64,000 bases of DNA from Fodinicola acaciae (GCF_010993745.1 NZ_WOTN01000003.1:1798001-1862000); one strand, 5' to 3'; shown: positions 16,823 to 26,503, counted from the stretch's first letter. Notes: generated by a model not told the origin, from the letters alone. Numbers and translations: made by a program.

Positions 16823-16852
16823 CGGCCGGTGCGCGAGGTCGCACACCGGCCG
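16823..16852. terminator. Hairpin terminator
   Basis: CGGCCGGTG and CACCGGCCG form a perfect 9-bp stem around a 12-base loop. It lies 17 bases after the bS22 stop codon on the minus strand and probably ends that transcript. Confidence 0.65.
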
Positions 16853-16868
16853 GACGGGACCGGGTCCC

Positions 16869-16967
16869 TTACTTCTTGTTACGCCGCTGAACTCGGGTCT
16901 TCTTGAGCAGCTTGCGGTGCTTCTTCTTCGCCATCCGCTTGCGGCGCTTCTTGATAACCGAGCCCAT
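16869..16967 (-). CDS. Small ribosomal subunit protein bS22 (AURKAIP1/COX24-like)
   Basis: A 32-residue, extremely basic peptide that begins [20 protein letters not shown] and ends in RRNKK. This is the conserved AURKAIP1/COX24-type protein of Actinomycetota, seen in mycobacterial ribosome structures as bS22. A ribosome-binding site GAGAGG lies eight bases before the ATG. In M. tuberculosis it is Rv0500B, between galE2 and the excisionase-like Rv0500A, exactly as here. It is too short for most gene callers. Confidence 0.93.
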   Translation of the reverse strand: MGSVIKKRRKRMAKKKHRKLLKKTRVQRRNKK

Positions 16968-17065
16968 GCGTAGCCTCTCGAAAGTTCAACTGTCGGATCG
17001 CACCCAACACTGACAACCGTCCGAGGATATCAATGCGTACGGACGGCTGGCGGGCCGGTCCTGCC

Positions 17066-17269
17066 TCACGCGGTGTCGGTGAACGCGTCCTTCAGGTACT
17101 CGTGCACGGCGTTCTCCGGCACACGGAAGGAACGGCCGACCCGGACCGCGGTCAGCTCGCCGGAGTGCACCAGCCGGTACACCGTCATCTTGGAGACGCG
17201 CATCAACGTCGCCACCTCGGCGACGGTGAGGAACGTGACCTCCGCCAAACCCTTGTCTTTCCCAGGCAT
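17066..17269 (-). CDS. Excisionase-type helix-turn-helix DNA-binding protein
   Basis: A 67-residue protein made almost entirely of one winged HTH of the excisionase/BldC-like MerR fold: FLTVAEVATLMRVSKMTVYRL, then VRVGRSFRVPENAVHEYL. The ATG at 17269 removes an implausible upstream extension. The position next to bS22 matches Rv0500A of mycobacteria. It probably binds direct-repeat DNA as a regulator rather than acting in excision, since no integrase is near. Confidence 0.87.
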   Translation of the reverse strand: MPGKDKGLAEVTFLTVAEVATLMRVSKMTVYRLVHSGELTAVRVGRSFRVPENAVHEYLKDAFTDTA

Positions 17270-17528
17270 GAGACACCGTCTTTCCCGCACGCGTCGCGCG
17301 CCGGCTTCCCCTCCGGCGCGTCCGACACACACGTGCTTGAAGCACAGTAGCGTTACCAGTGTGACTCGCGCGATCCCTCTCCGGCCAACCGGCCGAGGCC
17401 GGCCTCTATCACACAGCATCGGCCAACCCCGGCATGACACGCGTTTGCGCAGATGAGAATACTTGTGCGCGTTGCGTACGCGGGGACGTACTGCTAGTAA
17501 TGGTCGACGGAAAACTTTGGGGGGACAG

Positions 17529-17861
17529 ATGCGCCATCCGGCCGAGCCCGAGGACCTGGACGGTGCCGTCCAGTGCCTCCACCCCGACCCCGCCAAGTCG
17601 GCGCCGATGCTCGACCGGCGACTGTACGACCTGACCCGCGCGGCCATCCTGGACGCCGTGCCGACCAACGGCAGCGGCCTGCTCACCGCGTCGCTGCGGA
17701 CCGAGGTCGCACGGCGCGTGCCGGCACAGGCGTACGCGACAGTGTCGGTCGGCTGGTGCACCACGCTGGTCCGCCTCGACCTGCAGGCCCGCGGCCTCTT
17801 GCTGCGCGTACCGACCGAGGGCATGCCACGCCTGCTCCGCCGGCCGCGACCACGCCGCTGA
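17529..17861 (+). CDS. Conserved actinomycete hypothetical protein
   Basis: A 110-residue protein I cannot assign with confidence. It is Leu/Arg-rich, mostly helical, with two cysteines and a basic tail ending RRPRPRR. The centre (LYDLTRAAILDAVP and ARRVPAQAYATVSVGW) resembles a small winged-helix domain. The ATG at 17529 follows a G-rich stretch, TTTGGGGGGACAG, that may serve as ribosome-binding site. It is divergent from the excisionase-type gene and convergent with the TetR gene ten bases downstream. Confidence 0.6.
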   Translation: MRHPAEPEDLDGAVQCLHPDPAKSAPMLDRRLYDLTRAAILDAVPTNGSGLLTASLRTEVARRVPAQAYATVSVGWCTTLVRLDLQARGLLLRVPTEGMPRLLRRPRPRR

Positions 17862-17870
17862 CCCGGCGGC

Positions 17871-18449
17871 TCACTCGACGACGGACGCCTGGCGGTAGCT
17901 CAGGATCCCTTCGACGCCGCGCAGGAAGGTCTCACAGACCGGCGCCGGGTCACCGAGGCATCCGGCAGTCATCGCACCGTCTCTCAGCATGACGAAATGC
18001 CGGGCCGCCGGCCCCGGCTCGGTCTCCCCGGTGCCGGCCAGCAGGTCGGTGACGGTGTCGAGGAACCACTGCCGATGGCGCAGGACCGCCTGGTGCACCG
18101 GATGCGCCGGATCCGGATATTCGGCCGCGGCGTTGAGAAAAGCGCACCCGCGGAAGCCGTCGGACCGGATGCCGTCGGCGATCGACCCGGCGACGGCCAG
18201 GACAGCGTCGGCCGCGGTGGAGGCCGAGGCACTGGCCTGCTCGATCTGCCGGCGAATGGCCTGGTCCGCCTCGGTCAGGTAGGCGACGACCAGGTCGTCC
18301 TTGCTGGGGAAATGCCGATAGAGGGTGGCGCGCGTGCCACGCGCCTCGGCGACGATCCGGTCGATGCCGACCGCGTGCAGCCCTTCCGCGTAGAACAGCC
18401 GGCTCGCCGTACTGAGCAGCTGCGATCGCGCTTTGGACACTCTGTTCAC
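17871..18449 (-). CDS. TetR/AcrR family transcriptional regulator
   Basis: A 192-residue repressor. Residues 6-50 hold the HTH (GIDRIVAEARGTRATLYRHF). The C-terminal half, with AFLNAAAEYPDPAHPVH, resembles regulators of the TetR_C-type that control small exporters or oxidoreductases. It faces away from the membrane-protein gene at 18574. The 124-bp gap contains a matched pair of 16-bp operator-like sites. It most likely represses itself and that gene. Confidence 0.85.
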   Translation of the reverse strand: MNRVSKARSQLLSTASRLFYAEGLHAVGIDRIVAEARGTRATLYRHFPSKDDLVVAYLTEADQAIRRQIEQASASASTAADAVLAVAGSIADGIRSDGFRGCAFLNAAAEYPDPAHPVHQAVLRHRQWFLDTVTDLLAGTGETEPGPAARHFVMLRDGAMTAGCLGDPAPVCETFLRGVEGILSYRQASVVE

Positions 18450-18479
18450 CAGCCTTCCGTCGCATCTCCACGGTACAGA

Positions 18480-18545
18480 GTAGAACGTTCGGTCTTGACG
18501 TGCGCGGGCAGCGATGGGAGGGTAGAGCGAGACCGAACGTTCTAC
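18480..18545. promoter_or_regulatory. Paired TetR operator sites flanking a promoter
   Basis: GTAGAACGTTCGGTCT (18480-18495) and its exact complement AGACCGAACGTTCTAC (18530-18545) form a 16-bp inverted repeat with a 34-bp spacer. Each half contains the palindrome AACGTT. A TTGACG hexamer at 18495-18500 lies inside. Two TetR dimers could sandwich or loop the promoter region between the divergent genes. Confidence 0.7.
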
Positions 18546-18573
18546 TCATTTTATCGTACGTAAAGGACCCAAC

Positions 18574-19116
18574 GTGAGTGTTGCCGCTGCTCAATCGGAC
18601 ATAGCGCCGTCACTACGGCGGTTGTACATCGCCCGGTTTGCTTTCGCGATCCTCTGGGCCGGCGCGACGGTCGCGGTGGCCTCGACGCTCAGTCCACTGG
18701 CCGTCGCGCTCCTCGTGCTTTATCCGGCGTTCGACGTGGTCGCCGCCGTACTCGACGCCAGGTCGGGCAAGGCGAAGGCACCGGCCTGGCTGTACGTCAA
18801 CATGGCCGTCAGCGTCCTCGCCGGCCTCAGCCTGCCGCTCGCGGCGTCGTCCGGCATCCCGACGGTCCTGCGCGTCTGGGGTGCCTGGGCCATCGCCGCC
18901 GGCCTCGTCCAGCTCGTCGTCGGCGTCGCACGCCGTACGCTCGGCGGCCAGTGGCCGATGATCGTCAGCGGCGCGATCTCCACACTGGCCGGGGCGGCCT
19001 TCATCCTGCAGGCGGCCCGCCCGGACCCGTCACTGACCGGGCTGGCCGGATATGCCGTGCTCGGCGGCGTCTTCTTCCTGGTGTCGGCGATCCGGCTCGG
19101 CCGGCGTCAGTCGTAG
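18574..19116 (+). CDS. HdeD/DUF308-like multi-pass membrane protein
   Basis: A 180-residue protein with about six hydrophobic helices and short loops, resembling the HdeD/DUF308 family of small membrane proteins. No catalytic motif is visible. The GTG at 18574 is used. The gene lies just behind a paired operator and faces its probable TetR repressor, so it may be induced by an envelope or chemical stress. Its last ten bases overlap the end of the convergent proC gene. Confidence 0.7.
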   Translation: MSVAAAQSDIAPSLRRLYIARFAFAILWAGATVAVASTLSPLAVALLVLYPAFDVVAAVLDARSGKAKAPAWLYVNMAVSVLAGLSLPLAASSGIPTVLRVWGAWAIAAGLVQLVVGVARRTLGGQWPMIVSGAISTLAGAAFILQAARPDPSLTGLAGYAVLGGVFFLVSAIRLGRRQS

Positions 19117-19916
19117 AGCTTCCCCAGCTCCACCGACCGGTCACGCGCCGCCTCGATCGCCTCGATCAGCGCGGCGCGTACGCCGTGCTTCTCCAGCTCC
19201 TTGATCGCCATGATCGTGGTGCCGCCCGGCGACGTGACGCCCTCCCGCAGCTGGACGGGATGCTCGCCGGAGTCGCGCAGCATCACCGCCGCGCCGAGGG
19301 CGGTCTGCACGATCAGGTCGGCGGCGATCGCGCGCGGCAGACCGAGCAGGATGCCGGCGTCGATCATCGCTTCGACCAGGTAGAAGAAGTACGCCGGACC
19401 CGAGCCGGACAACGCCGTCACGGCGTCCAGCTGGCTCTCCGGCAGCCGCCGCACCTTGCCGACCGGCGCGAGCAACCGCTCGGCGGCGTCCAGGTCGTCG
19501 GGCCCCGCGTGCGCGCCGGCCGCGACGACGCTCATCGCCTGGTCGACCAGCGCCGGAGTGTTGGGCATGACGCGCACGACCGGCACGCCGTCGCCGAGCT
19601 GCCGCTCCACGTACGAGGTGGGGATGCCGGCGGCGACGGTCACGATCAGGTGCCGCGGCGTGATCGCCGGCGCCATCTTCGCGAGCAGGTCACCGATGTC
19701 CTGCGGCTTGACCGCGATCAACAGCACCCGCGCGAACGCGGCCGCCTCCTCGATCCCCAGGTCGCGCACGCCGTACTGCTTGTAGAGATATTCCGCGCGC
19801 TCCTGGAACTTCTCGACGACCACCACGTCGTCGGCGCTCACGCCGGAGCGCAACAACCCCGCCAGCAGCGACTCACCGATCTTTCCGGCGCCGATGATGC
19901 CGAGCCGGTCGGTCAC
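19107..19916 (-). CDS. proC: Pyrroline-5-carboxylate reductase
   Basis: A 269-residue enzyme that makes L-proline from pyrroline-5-carboxylate with NAD(P)H. The N-terminal dinucleotide motif is GIIGAGKIGESLL. The family signature SGSGPAYFFYLVEAM and the C-terminal GVTSPGGTTI are intact. The GTG at 19916 overlaps the stop of the proline dehydrogenase gene (GTGA), so synthesis and breakdown enzymes of proline are translationally coupled, an arrangement that is curious physiologically. Synteny with Rv0500 supports the call. Confidence 0.95.
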   Translation of the reverse strand: MTDRLGIIGAGKIGESLLAGLLRSGVSADDVVVVEKFQERAEYLYKQYGVRDLGIEEAAAFARVLLIAVKPQDIGDLLAKMAPAITPRHLIVTVAAGIPTSYVERQLGDGVPVVRVMPNTPALVDQAMSVVAAGAHAGPDDLDAAERLLAPVGKVRRLPESQLDAVTALSGSGPAYFFYLVEAMIDAGILLGLPRAIAADLIVQTALGAAVMLRDSGEHPVQLREGVTSPGGTTIMAIKELEKHGVRAALIEAIEAARDRSVELGKLYD

Positions 19917-20833
19917 TTTCGACCGACCAGAGCGCGCAGGAACAGCGCGGTGTTGGCCGGCCGCTCGGCCAGCCGCCGCATCAGGTAGCCATACCACTGC
20001 GTGCCATAGGGCACGTACACCCGCACGGCATAGCCGAGCTCGGCGAGCCGGCGCTGCTCCATCGGCCGTACGCCGTAGAGCATCTGGAACTCGAAGCTGG
20101 CGACATCGCGGTCGTGCCAACGCACGCGGTCCTCGACGATCGCGACCAGCCGCGGGTCATGGGTGGCGAACATCGGATAGCCGCCGCCGGCCAGGAGGAC
20201 GTTGGCGCAGCGCACGTACGACCGGCTCACCTCCAGGTCGGTCTGAAAGGCCACGTCCTCAGGCTCGTTGTAGGCACCTTTGCACAGCCGTACGCGCGAG
20301 CCGGCGGCCGCCAGCTCCCGGCAGTCGGACTCGGTGCGGTGCAGATATGCCTGGAGCACGACACCGGTGTCCGGGTGGTCCTTGCGTACGCGCCGGACGA
20401 TCTCCAGCGTCCGGTCGGTGGTGGTGTGGTCCTCCATGTCGACCGTCACCGTGGTGCCGGCGGCGTCGGCGGCTCGGCAGATCGCCAGCACGTTGTCGGT
20501 GGCCAGCTTCTCGTCGAGCAGCAGGCCGAGCGCGGTGAGCTTGACGCTGACCTCGGCCGGCGGCGTCAGGCTGGCCGCCGCCAGCGCACCGAGCACCTCC
20601 ACGTACGCGGCGGTCGCCGCCTTCGCCTGCGCCGCGTCCTCGGTGTCCTCACCGAGGAAGTCGAGGGTGACCGCGAGGCCGTCGTGGACGAGCTCCCGGG
20701 TCGTCTCGATCGCCTCGCCGGTCGTGGTGCCGGCGACGAAGCGGCGCACCACCGACCGGCTGACCGGCGCCGCGCTGACCAGCTGCTCCAACTGCGGGCT
20801 GCGCGCCGCAGCCAGGATTGCCGAACGCATCAT
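19913..20833 (-). CDS. Proline dehydrogenase
   Basis: A 306-residue FAD enzyme that oxidises proline to pyrroline-5-carboxylate. The TIM barrel contains the conserved VTVDMEDHT, CKGAY and the C-terminal motif RVYVPYGTQWYGYLMRRLAERP, which binds proline carboxylate. Size matches monofunctional actinobacterial PutB/PRODH. It precedes proC in the same transcript. The start at 20833 (two adjacent Met codons) is the likely one. Confidence 0.92.
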   Translation of the reverse strand: MMRSAILAAARSPQLEQLVSAAPVSRSVVRRFVAGTTTGEAIETTRELVHDGLAVTLDFLGEDTEDAAQAKAATAAYVEVLGALAAASLTPPAEVSVKLTALGLLLDEKLATDNVLAICRAADAAGTTVTVDMEDHTTTDRTLEIVRRVRKDHPDTGVVLQAYLHRTESDCRELAAAGSRVRLCKGAYNEPEDVAFQTDLEVSRSYVRCANVLLAGGGYPMFATHDPRLVAIVEDRVRWHDRDVASFEFQMLYGVRPMEQRRLAELGYAVRVYVPYGTQWYGYLMRRLAERPANTALFLRALVGRK

Positions 20834-20881
20834 GCTGACGAGCGTATCCGCCCAGCCAGCGATGTCCGCATGGCGGCCAAC

Positions 20882-21628
20882 TCAGCGCAGAGCGGCGAAG
20901 GCGGCATCCAGGTGGCCGCGCCAGATCAGGCCGGTCTCGGCGAAACCGGCCGCCTGCAGGGCGTTGAGGTGCCAGCTGACCGGCGGCAGGTGGCTCTCCG
21001 CGTGGTCGCCGCCGAACAGCTCGTTGCGTTCGCGTACCAGGTCGGCCACCGCGGGCTCGGCGCCGAACCGCTCCCACCAACCCGGCCAGGTCTCGGCGCC
21101 GCCCGCGTAAGCGGCTTCCTGGCGCTGCTTCTCCAGCCGATCCAGCGCCGCGTTGAGCGTCGGCAGGCCGTCGTCCTTCATGTGGTCGGCGTTGATGAAC
21201 ACGCCACCGTCGCGCAGCACGGCGCGGATCTCACCGTAGAGCGCCCGCAGCCGGTCCGGAGCGATCCAGTGCAGCGCTGTGGCGGTGAGTACGGCGTCGA
21301 AGCCCTCGTGCGGCAGCTGCTCGCGCCACCGTGGCGTACCGAGGTTGGCGGCCACCACCTCGGCACGCTCGTCGAGGCTGCCGCGAGCCAACGTGAGCAG
21401 TGATCGGTCGGCGTCGAGGACGACCGTACGCGCGTCCGGCCGGCGGACCAGCAGCCGCAGACTGATCGACCCGGTGCCGCCGGCGAGGTCGAGCACGCGC
21501 GGCGGACGGCCGGCGGTGACCGCCTCGACGGCGTCGAGCATGGCCGCGAACCGCTCCTCGCGGTCCGGCATGAACACGGTCTGCTGCGCGTCCCAGCTCG
21601 CCTGCCAGGCCGCGTAGTCGACTGCCAT
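20882..21628 (-). CDS. Class I SAM-dependent methyltransferase
   Basis: A 248-residue methyltransferase. Motif I reads VLDLAGGTGSISL, followed by an acidic VVLDADRS and the later TATALHWI typical of small-molecule (UbiE-like) methyltransferases. The ATG at 21628 is chosen because TGGAGG lies five bases before it. Another ATG four codons upstream would overlap that site. The substrate is unknown. It is divergent from the CGNR gene. Confidence 0.82.
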   Translation of the reverse strand: MAVDYAAWQASWDAQQTVFMPDREERFAAMLDAVEAVTAGRPPRVLDLAGGTGSISLRLLVRRPDARTVVLDADRSLLTLARGSLDERAEVVAANLGTPRWREQLPHEGFDAVLTATALHWIAPDRLRALYGEIRAVLRDGGVFINADHMKDDGLPTLNAALDRLEKQRQEAAYAGGAETWPGWWERFGAEPAVADLVRERNELFGGDHAESHLPPVSWHLNALQAAGFAETGLIWRGHLDAAFAALR

Positions 21629-21699
21629 CCGTACCTCCATGTAATGAGTGAACTGTCAATCTGATCCTTACCCTAGATCGATCGGTGTAAGGTGCACAA

Positions 21700-22224
21700 G
21701 TGGATGCGGATGCTTACGCGCAACAGGGGGTCGCGCTCGCCAACGCGCCGATGTCGAGCGTCGACGATCTCCGTACGCTGCTCGCCGACCGGCCGTGGTG
21801 GCACGACAAGCTGCGCCGCCAGGACGTGTCGGAGCTGAGCGCGGTGAAGAGCGGCCTGCGCGAGGTCTTCGAGATCGCCGCCGGCAACGACGAGGTCGGC
21901 GCCGTCGACGCGCTCAACGCGCTGCTGGAGGCGCATCCGATGCGGCCGCGGATTTCCGGCCACGACTCGCGGCGGTGGCATCTGCACGTGACCGGCCACG
22001 GCGCCGGCATCGGCGCCGAGTACGGCGCCGGCGCGGTCTGGGGGTTGGCCGTCGCCTTCACCAAGTGGGGGGCGTCGCGTTTCGGCCTGTGCAGTGGAAA
22101 AGGCTGCGACAACGTATATCTCGACACGTCGACCAACGCGTCACGGCGCTTCTGCTCCGATCGCTGCGCGACGCGTGCTCACGTAGCCGCGCACCGCGCG
22201 CGCAAACGCGCGCAGGCCACCTGA
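21700..22224 (+). CDS. CGNR zinc-finger domain protein
   Basis: A 174-residue protein of the ABATE/CGNR family. The C-terminal zinc finger is CSGKGCDNVYLDTSTNASRR followed by FCSDRCATR, with four Cys ligands; the name-giving CGNR reads CDNV here. The N-terminal two-thirds is the ABATE-type stress-induced domain. Such proteins are putative transcription regulators. The GTG at 21700 is used. The gene is divergent from the methyltransferase and ends in a large RA/RB cluster. Confidence 0.83.
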   Translation: MDADAYAQQGVALANAPMSSVDDLRTLLADRPWWHDKLRRQDVSELSAVKSGLREVFEIAAGNDEVGAVDALNALLEAHPMRPRISGHDSRRWHLHVTGHGAGIGAEYGAGAVWGLAVAFTKWGASRFGLCSGKGCDNVYLDTSTNASRRFCSDRCATRAHVAAHRARKRAQAT

Positions 22225-22260
22225 GGCTCAGGACGCGCCGGCTACCTCGCGCGCGCCGGG

Positions 22261-22386
22261 ATGCACGCAAGGCCACCTTGCGTGCGTCGAGGGTCCGCAT
22301 GGCCACCATGCGTGCATCCCGGGGCCGCTCGATGCACGCATGGCCACCATGCTTGCGTTGGATGCACGCATGGTGGCCATGCGACC
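22261..22386. repeat. RA palindromic repeat, four copies
   Basis: Four RA units between convergent genes: one with AAGGCCACCTTGCG (22262-22288), then three with CATGGCCACCATGC or CATGGTGGCCATGC. The first unit has changed both arms in a compensating way (AAGG with CCTT instead of ATGG with CCAT), so pairing is kept although the sequence differs. Confidence 0.85.
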
Positions 22387-22494
22387 AAGATCAACTCTAT
22401 GTATGTAAGAAGCCACGCGAACCCACCCCCCACCCGATCTGGGTGGGGGCCCAGATTGGCAGGGGGGTACGACAGTTTCGCGCCGTAGCGGGTA
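22387..22494 (-). repeat. RB repeat, full-length copy
   Basis: Reverse-strand full-length RB copy, almost identical to 1238-1352. TACCCGCTACGGCGCGAAAC abuts the stop codon of the isomerase-like gene, and the outer end (TTACATACATAGAG) faces four RA units. Confidence 0.85.
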
Positions 22495-22495
22495 G

Positions 22496-23329
22496 TCAGG
22501 CGCGGGCGGCGGCTGGGGCGGCCAGGTGGAGGCGGGCGAAGGCCAGGGCCTCGGCGAGGTCCGACTCGCGGCGTTCGCGGCTGCCAGCCGACCGGGTGCT
22601 CACCTCGACGACCACCGCGCCGGTGAAGCCGTTGCCGGCCAGTTTCTCCAGCAGCGGACCGCACGGCTGGTTGCCGCGCCCCGGCAGCATGTGCTCGTCG
22701 TGGCCGAGGCCGGTGCCGTCGCCGAGGTGGATGTGCCTGAGGCCGTCCCCCATCCGGTCGGCCATCTCCAGCGGGTCGGAGCGCGACACGGCGGTGTGTG
22801 AGGTGTCCAGGCAGAACTTCTCCACCGCCAGCTGCGTCACGTCCCAGGTCGGCGCGTACGGCGAGAACTCGCGACCGCGCGCACGCAGCGGATACATGTT
22901 CTCGACGGCCAGCGTCACGTCGGTCGTCTCCTGCAGCCGGCGTACGCCGTCCTCGAAGCCGTTGATGTAGTCGCGCTGCCAGCGAAACGGCGGGTGCAGC
23001 ACGACGGTCGGCGCGCCCAGCCGCTCGGCGGCGTCGATCGACCGGCGCAGCCGCTCCCACGGGTCGGTGCTCCACACACGCTGCGTGATGAACAGGCAGG
23101 GCGCGTGGATCGCCAGTACGGGCGAGCCGTAGTGGTCGGCGAGGGTGCCGAGCGCGTCGGCGTCCTGGCTCACCGGGTCGGTCAGCACCATGATCTCGAC
23201 GCCGTCATAGCCGAGCGACGACGCGATCTCGAAGGTCGCAGCGGTGGACTCGGGATAGACCGACACGCTGGACAGTCCGACGGCCGCACCAGGCACCCGC
23301 ACGCTGTGTTCGTCGAGCTCCATGGGCAT
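22496..23329 (-). CDS. Sugar phosphate isomerase/epimerase-like TIM barrel protein
   Basis: A 277-residue xylose-isomerase-like TIM barrel (AP endonuclease 2 superfamily). Metal-site residues are suggested by [20 protein letters not shown] and HIHLGDG. The position beside the Ppx/GppA gene matches Rv0498 in M. tuberculosis. The ATG at 23329 is used; GTG 23335 and ATG 23323 are alternatives, and TGGAG lies upstream. The substrate is unknown. The stop is followed immediately by RB. Confidence 0.82.
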   Translation of the reverse strand: MPMELDEHSVRVPGAAVGLSSVSVYPESTAATFEIASSLGYDGVEIMVLTDPVSQDADALGTLADHYGSPVLAIHAPCLFITQRVWSTDPWERLRRSIDAAERLGAPTVVLHPPFRWQRDYINGFEDGVRRLQETTDVTLAVENMYPLRARGREFSPYAPTWDVTQLAVEKFCLDTSHTAVSRSDPLEMADRMGDGLRHIHLGDGTGLGHDEHMLPGRGNQPCGPLLEKLAGNGFTGAVVVEVSTRSAGSRERRESDLAEALAFARLHLAAPAAARA

Positions 23330-23469
23330 GCTCACACACTCCAGCGTACGACCCGGGCGCCGCGCGCATATTTTTACGTACCGGCCGGCCAGGACAAGTG
23401 TCCGTGATAATTGCGCGTACGTACGGTGAACGCCCAGGTCAGCCCGATCGCATCGGGCCAAACCGTCAC

Positions 23470-24402
23470 TTAGTTCCCATCCAGCCAGTCCAGCCGGCGC
23501 AGGATGACACCCTCGCGCAGGGCCCACGGGCAGATGTCGAGCCGGTCCGCCTTGAACGCGTTCATCGCCGCCTCCGCGACCACCGCGCCGGCCAGCAACT
23601 GATGGGCGCGCGCCGCGCTCACACCGTCGAGCTCGGCCAGGTCGGCCGAGGACATCCGCGAGATGAACGCGACGATCTGCCGCAGCCCCACCGAGGTCAG
23701 CGACCGCGCCGCGTACGGCCCGTCCGCGCTCGGCGCCGCGCCGGCCAGCCGGGCCAGCGACCGGAACGTCTTGGACGAGGCCACCACACGGTCGGCCGGT
23801 TCGCGGTCGGCCAGCGCCTTGACCGCGGTCTTGAGCTCCTCGTCGACGTGCGTACGCAGCGCGGTGACCTGCGCCTTGCTGGGCGGGTCGCCGTGCAGTC
23901 GCTCGCGGGTCAGCCGGCCGGCACCGAGCGGCAGCGACAGCGCCACGTCCGGCTCCTCGTCGATGCCGGTGGCCACCTCCAGCGAACCGCCGCCGATGTC
24001 CAGACAGAGCAGCCGGCCGGCCGACCAGCCGAACCAGCGGCGCGCCGCCAGGAAGGTCAGCCGCGCCTCGGCCGGTCCGTCCAGCACCTTCAGGTCGACA
24101 CCGGTCGCTTTCTGGATCCGCGCCAGCACCTTGTCGCCGTTGTGCGCGTCGCGTACGGCCGAGGTCGCGAAGGCCATCAGGTCGTCGCAGTTGAGCCGCT
24201 TCGACGCCTTGACGGCGGAGGCGATCACCTCGGTGAGCGCCTCCTCGCCCGCAGCCGACAGGTTGAGGTCGTCGTCGATGTGCTCGGCGAGCCGCAGGAC
24301 GGACTTCTCCGAGTACGCCGGAGCCGGCCGCGCACCCCGATGTGCGTCGACGACCAGCAGGTGGACCGTGTTCGATCCGACGTCGAGGACACCGAGCCGC
24401 AT
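23470..24402 (-). CDS. Ppx/GppA family phosphatase
   Basis: A 310-residue ASKHA-fold phosphatase. The N-terminal phosphate loop [12 protein letters not shown] and the second nucleotide motif [11 protein letters not shown] are clear. Length fits the short Rv0496-type exopolyphosphatases that release phosphate from polyphosphate or pppGpp. It lies between the sugar isomerase-like gene and a secreted peptidase, near the RegX3 phosphate system, so a role in polyphosphate turnover under phosphate control is plausible. Confidence 0.9.
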   Translation of the reverse strand: MRLGVLDVGSNTVHLLVVDAHRGARPAPAYSEKSVLRLAEHIDDDLNLSAAGEEALTEVIASAVKASKRLNCDDLMAFATSAVRDAHNGDKVLARIQKATGVDLKVLDGPAEARLTFLAARRWFGWSAGRLLCLDIGGGSLEVATGIDEEPDVALSLPLGAGRLTRERLHGDPPSKAQVTALRTHVDEELKTAVKALADREPADRVVASSKTFRSLARLAGAAPSADGPYAARSLTSVGLRQIVAFISRMSSADLAELDGVSAARAHQLLAGAVVAEAAMNAFKADRLDICPWALREGVILRRLDWLDGN

Positions 24403-24412
24403 GCCGGAAACG

Positions 24413-26503
24413 TTACGTCACGGCGCCGAGCACCGCTGCCGCTCCGCGCAAACTGCCATAAAGCGACGACTCGTACGTCCTGGCCTGCGCCACGTTGTGG
24501 TATTCGAACAGCGCGTCGTTGATCCCCGGCAGCTTCTGGGTGCCATAGCCGGCGTTGATCCCCGGCGCGTACACCTGATGCCGGAACCACGGCCGCCGCG
24601 GCAGTCCCCGCGCGGCCAGCAGCTGGTGTTCGGAGGCGACCAGCAACCGGGTCAGTACGGCGAAACTGGCCGGTGAGCCGCCGACGGCGAGCTGCCTGTC
24701 GATCCGCGCCTGGATCTTCGTGGCCGCCGCCTGCCACGCCCGTGCCGCGGCGATGTCCCGGTCGAGGCCGAGCACGTCCCGGCCGTACGCCTGCGTTTCC
24801 TGCTTCTGGAACGCGGTCAGATAGGTGACCACCTCGGCCGCGTACGAGGCATAGTCCAGCGGTGGCACGTCGGCGTTGGCCAGCCGCATGGTGACGACAC
24901 CGACCTCCTGCGCCAGCGCCACGTGGTATTTCCAGCCAGGATCGATGAACCGGTCCTCCATGTAGAAGTTGTCGCAGGAACAGTGGTAGTCCCCCGAGTC
25001 GGTGCTGGCGCCGATGTCCACCGACGGCACGCCATAGCGATCGAAGAACGCCGTGTAGTCCGATCCGCTGCCGAGCCGGCCGACCGGCGGAGTTTTCCCA
25101 CCGTTCTTGGCCGACCAGTCCTGGTAGATCGACTTCCCGGTCCCCGGCCAGCCGATTTCCCTGGTCGTGTCATAGACGATGTTGTCCAGCGACGGCACGC
25201 CAGCCGCGCCGAAATCCTTGCCGGCGGCGCCGTCCATGTTGACGTACGCGACCGCGTTGGCCAGTCGCGCGCCCTGTTGCTCGGCGTATTCGGTCGAGCC
25301 GAACAGGCCGTACTCCTCGCCGTCCCAGGTCGCCAGCGTGACGGTCCGCTCCGGCCGCCAGCCGGTCTTCAGCAGTCGCCCGAGGCCGCGGCCGATCTGC
25401 AGGACGGTCTCGGTGCCGGACAGGTTGTCGTCCGAACCGTAGGTCCAGGTGTCCCGGTGCGCGCCGACGTAGACGACCTGGTCGCGATAGGTGCGGCCGG
25501 GGATCGTCGCGGTCACGTCCCAGATCGGGGTGATCTTGTAGTCGATGTCGAGGTTGAGATCCGCGACCGTGCCACCTGGACCGAAGTGGTAGGTGAACGG
25601 CAGGCCGCCCTGCCATGACTTCGGCACGGCCGCGCCACCGAGGTTGCGCAGCAGCGGCTCGGCCGAGCCGTACGAGATCGGCACGGTCGGGATCTTGGCG
25701 ATGTTGGAGTCCTTGGGGTCGATCCGCGGCGCGTCCTTGGTGGCCGGATAGCTGGGCGTCAGCGGATCGCCGCCATATTGCCAAAGTTGCTGCACCGAAC
25801 CGCGCTGGATGCCGTCCGGCGCACGCCACGGTCCGTCCGGATAGACGGCGCCTTTGGAGTTGCCGTCGTCCTTGGGATCGGAATAGATGATCACTCCGAT
25901 GGCGCCGTGCTCAGCGGCGAGATTTGTCTTCACGCCACGGAAAACCGCGCCATAGCGAGCCAGCGCGATCTTTCCTTTGACGCTGACGCCAGCCTTTTCC
26001 AGCGCCTCGTAGTCGGCGACCGTGCCGTAGTTGACGTAGACGACCGGCGCCGAGACGTGGCCGGCCGGCGACAGCGCGTTGTAGCCGACCACCACGTTGT
26101 CGCAGTCGGTTTCCACCGGCCGGCAGTTTTCCTTGTTGGGCAACACCTGGCGGGTCGGCGCGGTCATCGTGACGGTGATCCGCTTCGGCACCGAGAGATA
26201 GGGATAGTAGGTGGTGATCTTCGGCTGCAGGCCGTACGAGCGGAGCTGGTCGGCGACGTACTGGACCCGGCGCCAGTCGCCAGCCGAGCCGACGAGCCCG
26301 GTTTTGCCGGCCAGAAAGGCGTCCAGGTCGCGCGCGACCGAGGTCGACGGGACCGGTTTGTACGCCGCTTCCGCGGCTCGCTCGGCGGCGGCGTGCTCCG
26401 CGGTGAACCCGCGGATCGACGCCGGCGTGGCCGCGGCCGGTGCGGTCAGACCCGAGGCGACCAGCGCGAACGCGGTCACTGCGGCAATGCTGGTACGACG
26501 CAT
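24413..26503 (-). CDS. Secreted M28 family metallopeptidase (glutamate carboxypeptidase II-like)
   Basis: A 696-residue exported zinc peptidase. A Sec signal of about 26 residues ends at [11 protein letters not shown] domain is inserted near residues 130-290 ([14 protein letters not shown]). The M28 core has zinc ligands in GAHRDTW and DDNLSG, the catalytic pair in DGEEYGL, and a late HCSCDN. A transferrin-receptor-like helical domain ends the protein. The plan matches PSMA-type dipeptidases. It probably trims extracellular peptides. It starts a transcript that may continue into the Ppx/GppA gene. Confidence 0.87.
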   Translation of the reverse strand: MRRTSIAAVTAFALVASGLTAPAAATPASIRGFTAEHAAAERAAEAAYKPVPSTSVARDLDAFLAGKTGLVGSAGDWRRVQYVADQLRSYGLQPKITTYYPYLSVPKRITVTMTAPTRQVLPNKENCRPVETDCDNVVVGYNALSPAGHVSAPVVYVNYGTVADYEALEKAGVSVKGKIALARYGAVFRGVKTNLAAEHGAIGVIIYSDPKDDGNSKGAVYPDGPWRAPDGIQRGSVQQLWQYGGDPLTPSYPATKDAPRIDPKDSNIAKIPTVPISYGSAEPLLRNLGGAAVPKSWQGGLPFTYHFGPGGTVADLNLDIDYKITPIWDVTATIPGRTYRDQVVYVGAHRDTWTYGSDDNLSGTETVLQIGRGLGRLLKTGWRPERTVTLATWDGEEYGLFGSTEYAEQQGARLANAVAYVNMDGAAGKDFGAAGVPSLDNIVYDTTREIGWPGTGKSIYQDWSAKNGGKTPPVGRLGSGSDYTAFFDRYGVPSVDIGASTDSGDYHCSCDNFYMEDRFIDPGWKYHVALAQEVGVVTMRLANADVPPLDYASYAAEVVTYLTAFQKQETQAYGRDVLGLDRDIAAARAWQAAATKIQARIDRQLAVGGSPASFAVLTRLLVASEHQLLAARGLPRRPWFRHQVYAPGINAGYGTQKLPGINDALFEYHNVAQARTYESSLYGSLRGAAAVLGAVT

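Noticed and set aside
20866-20882. Partial RA (CCGCATGGCGGCCAAC) near the methyltransferase stop
   Set aside because: Only one arm and no symmetry. It could be chance at this GC content.
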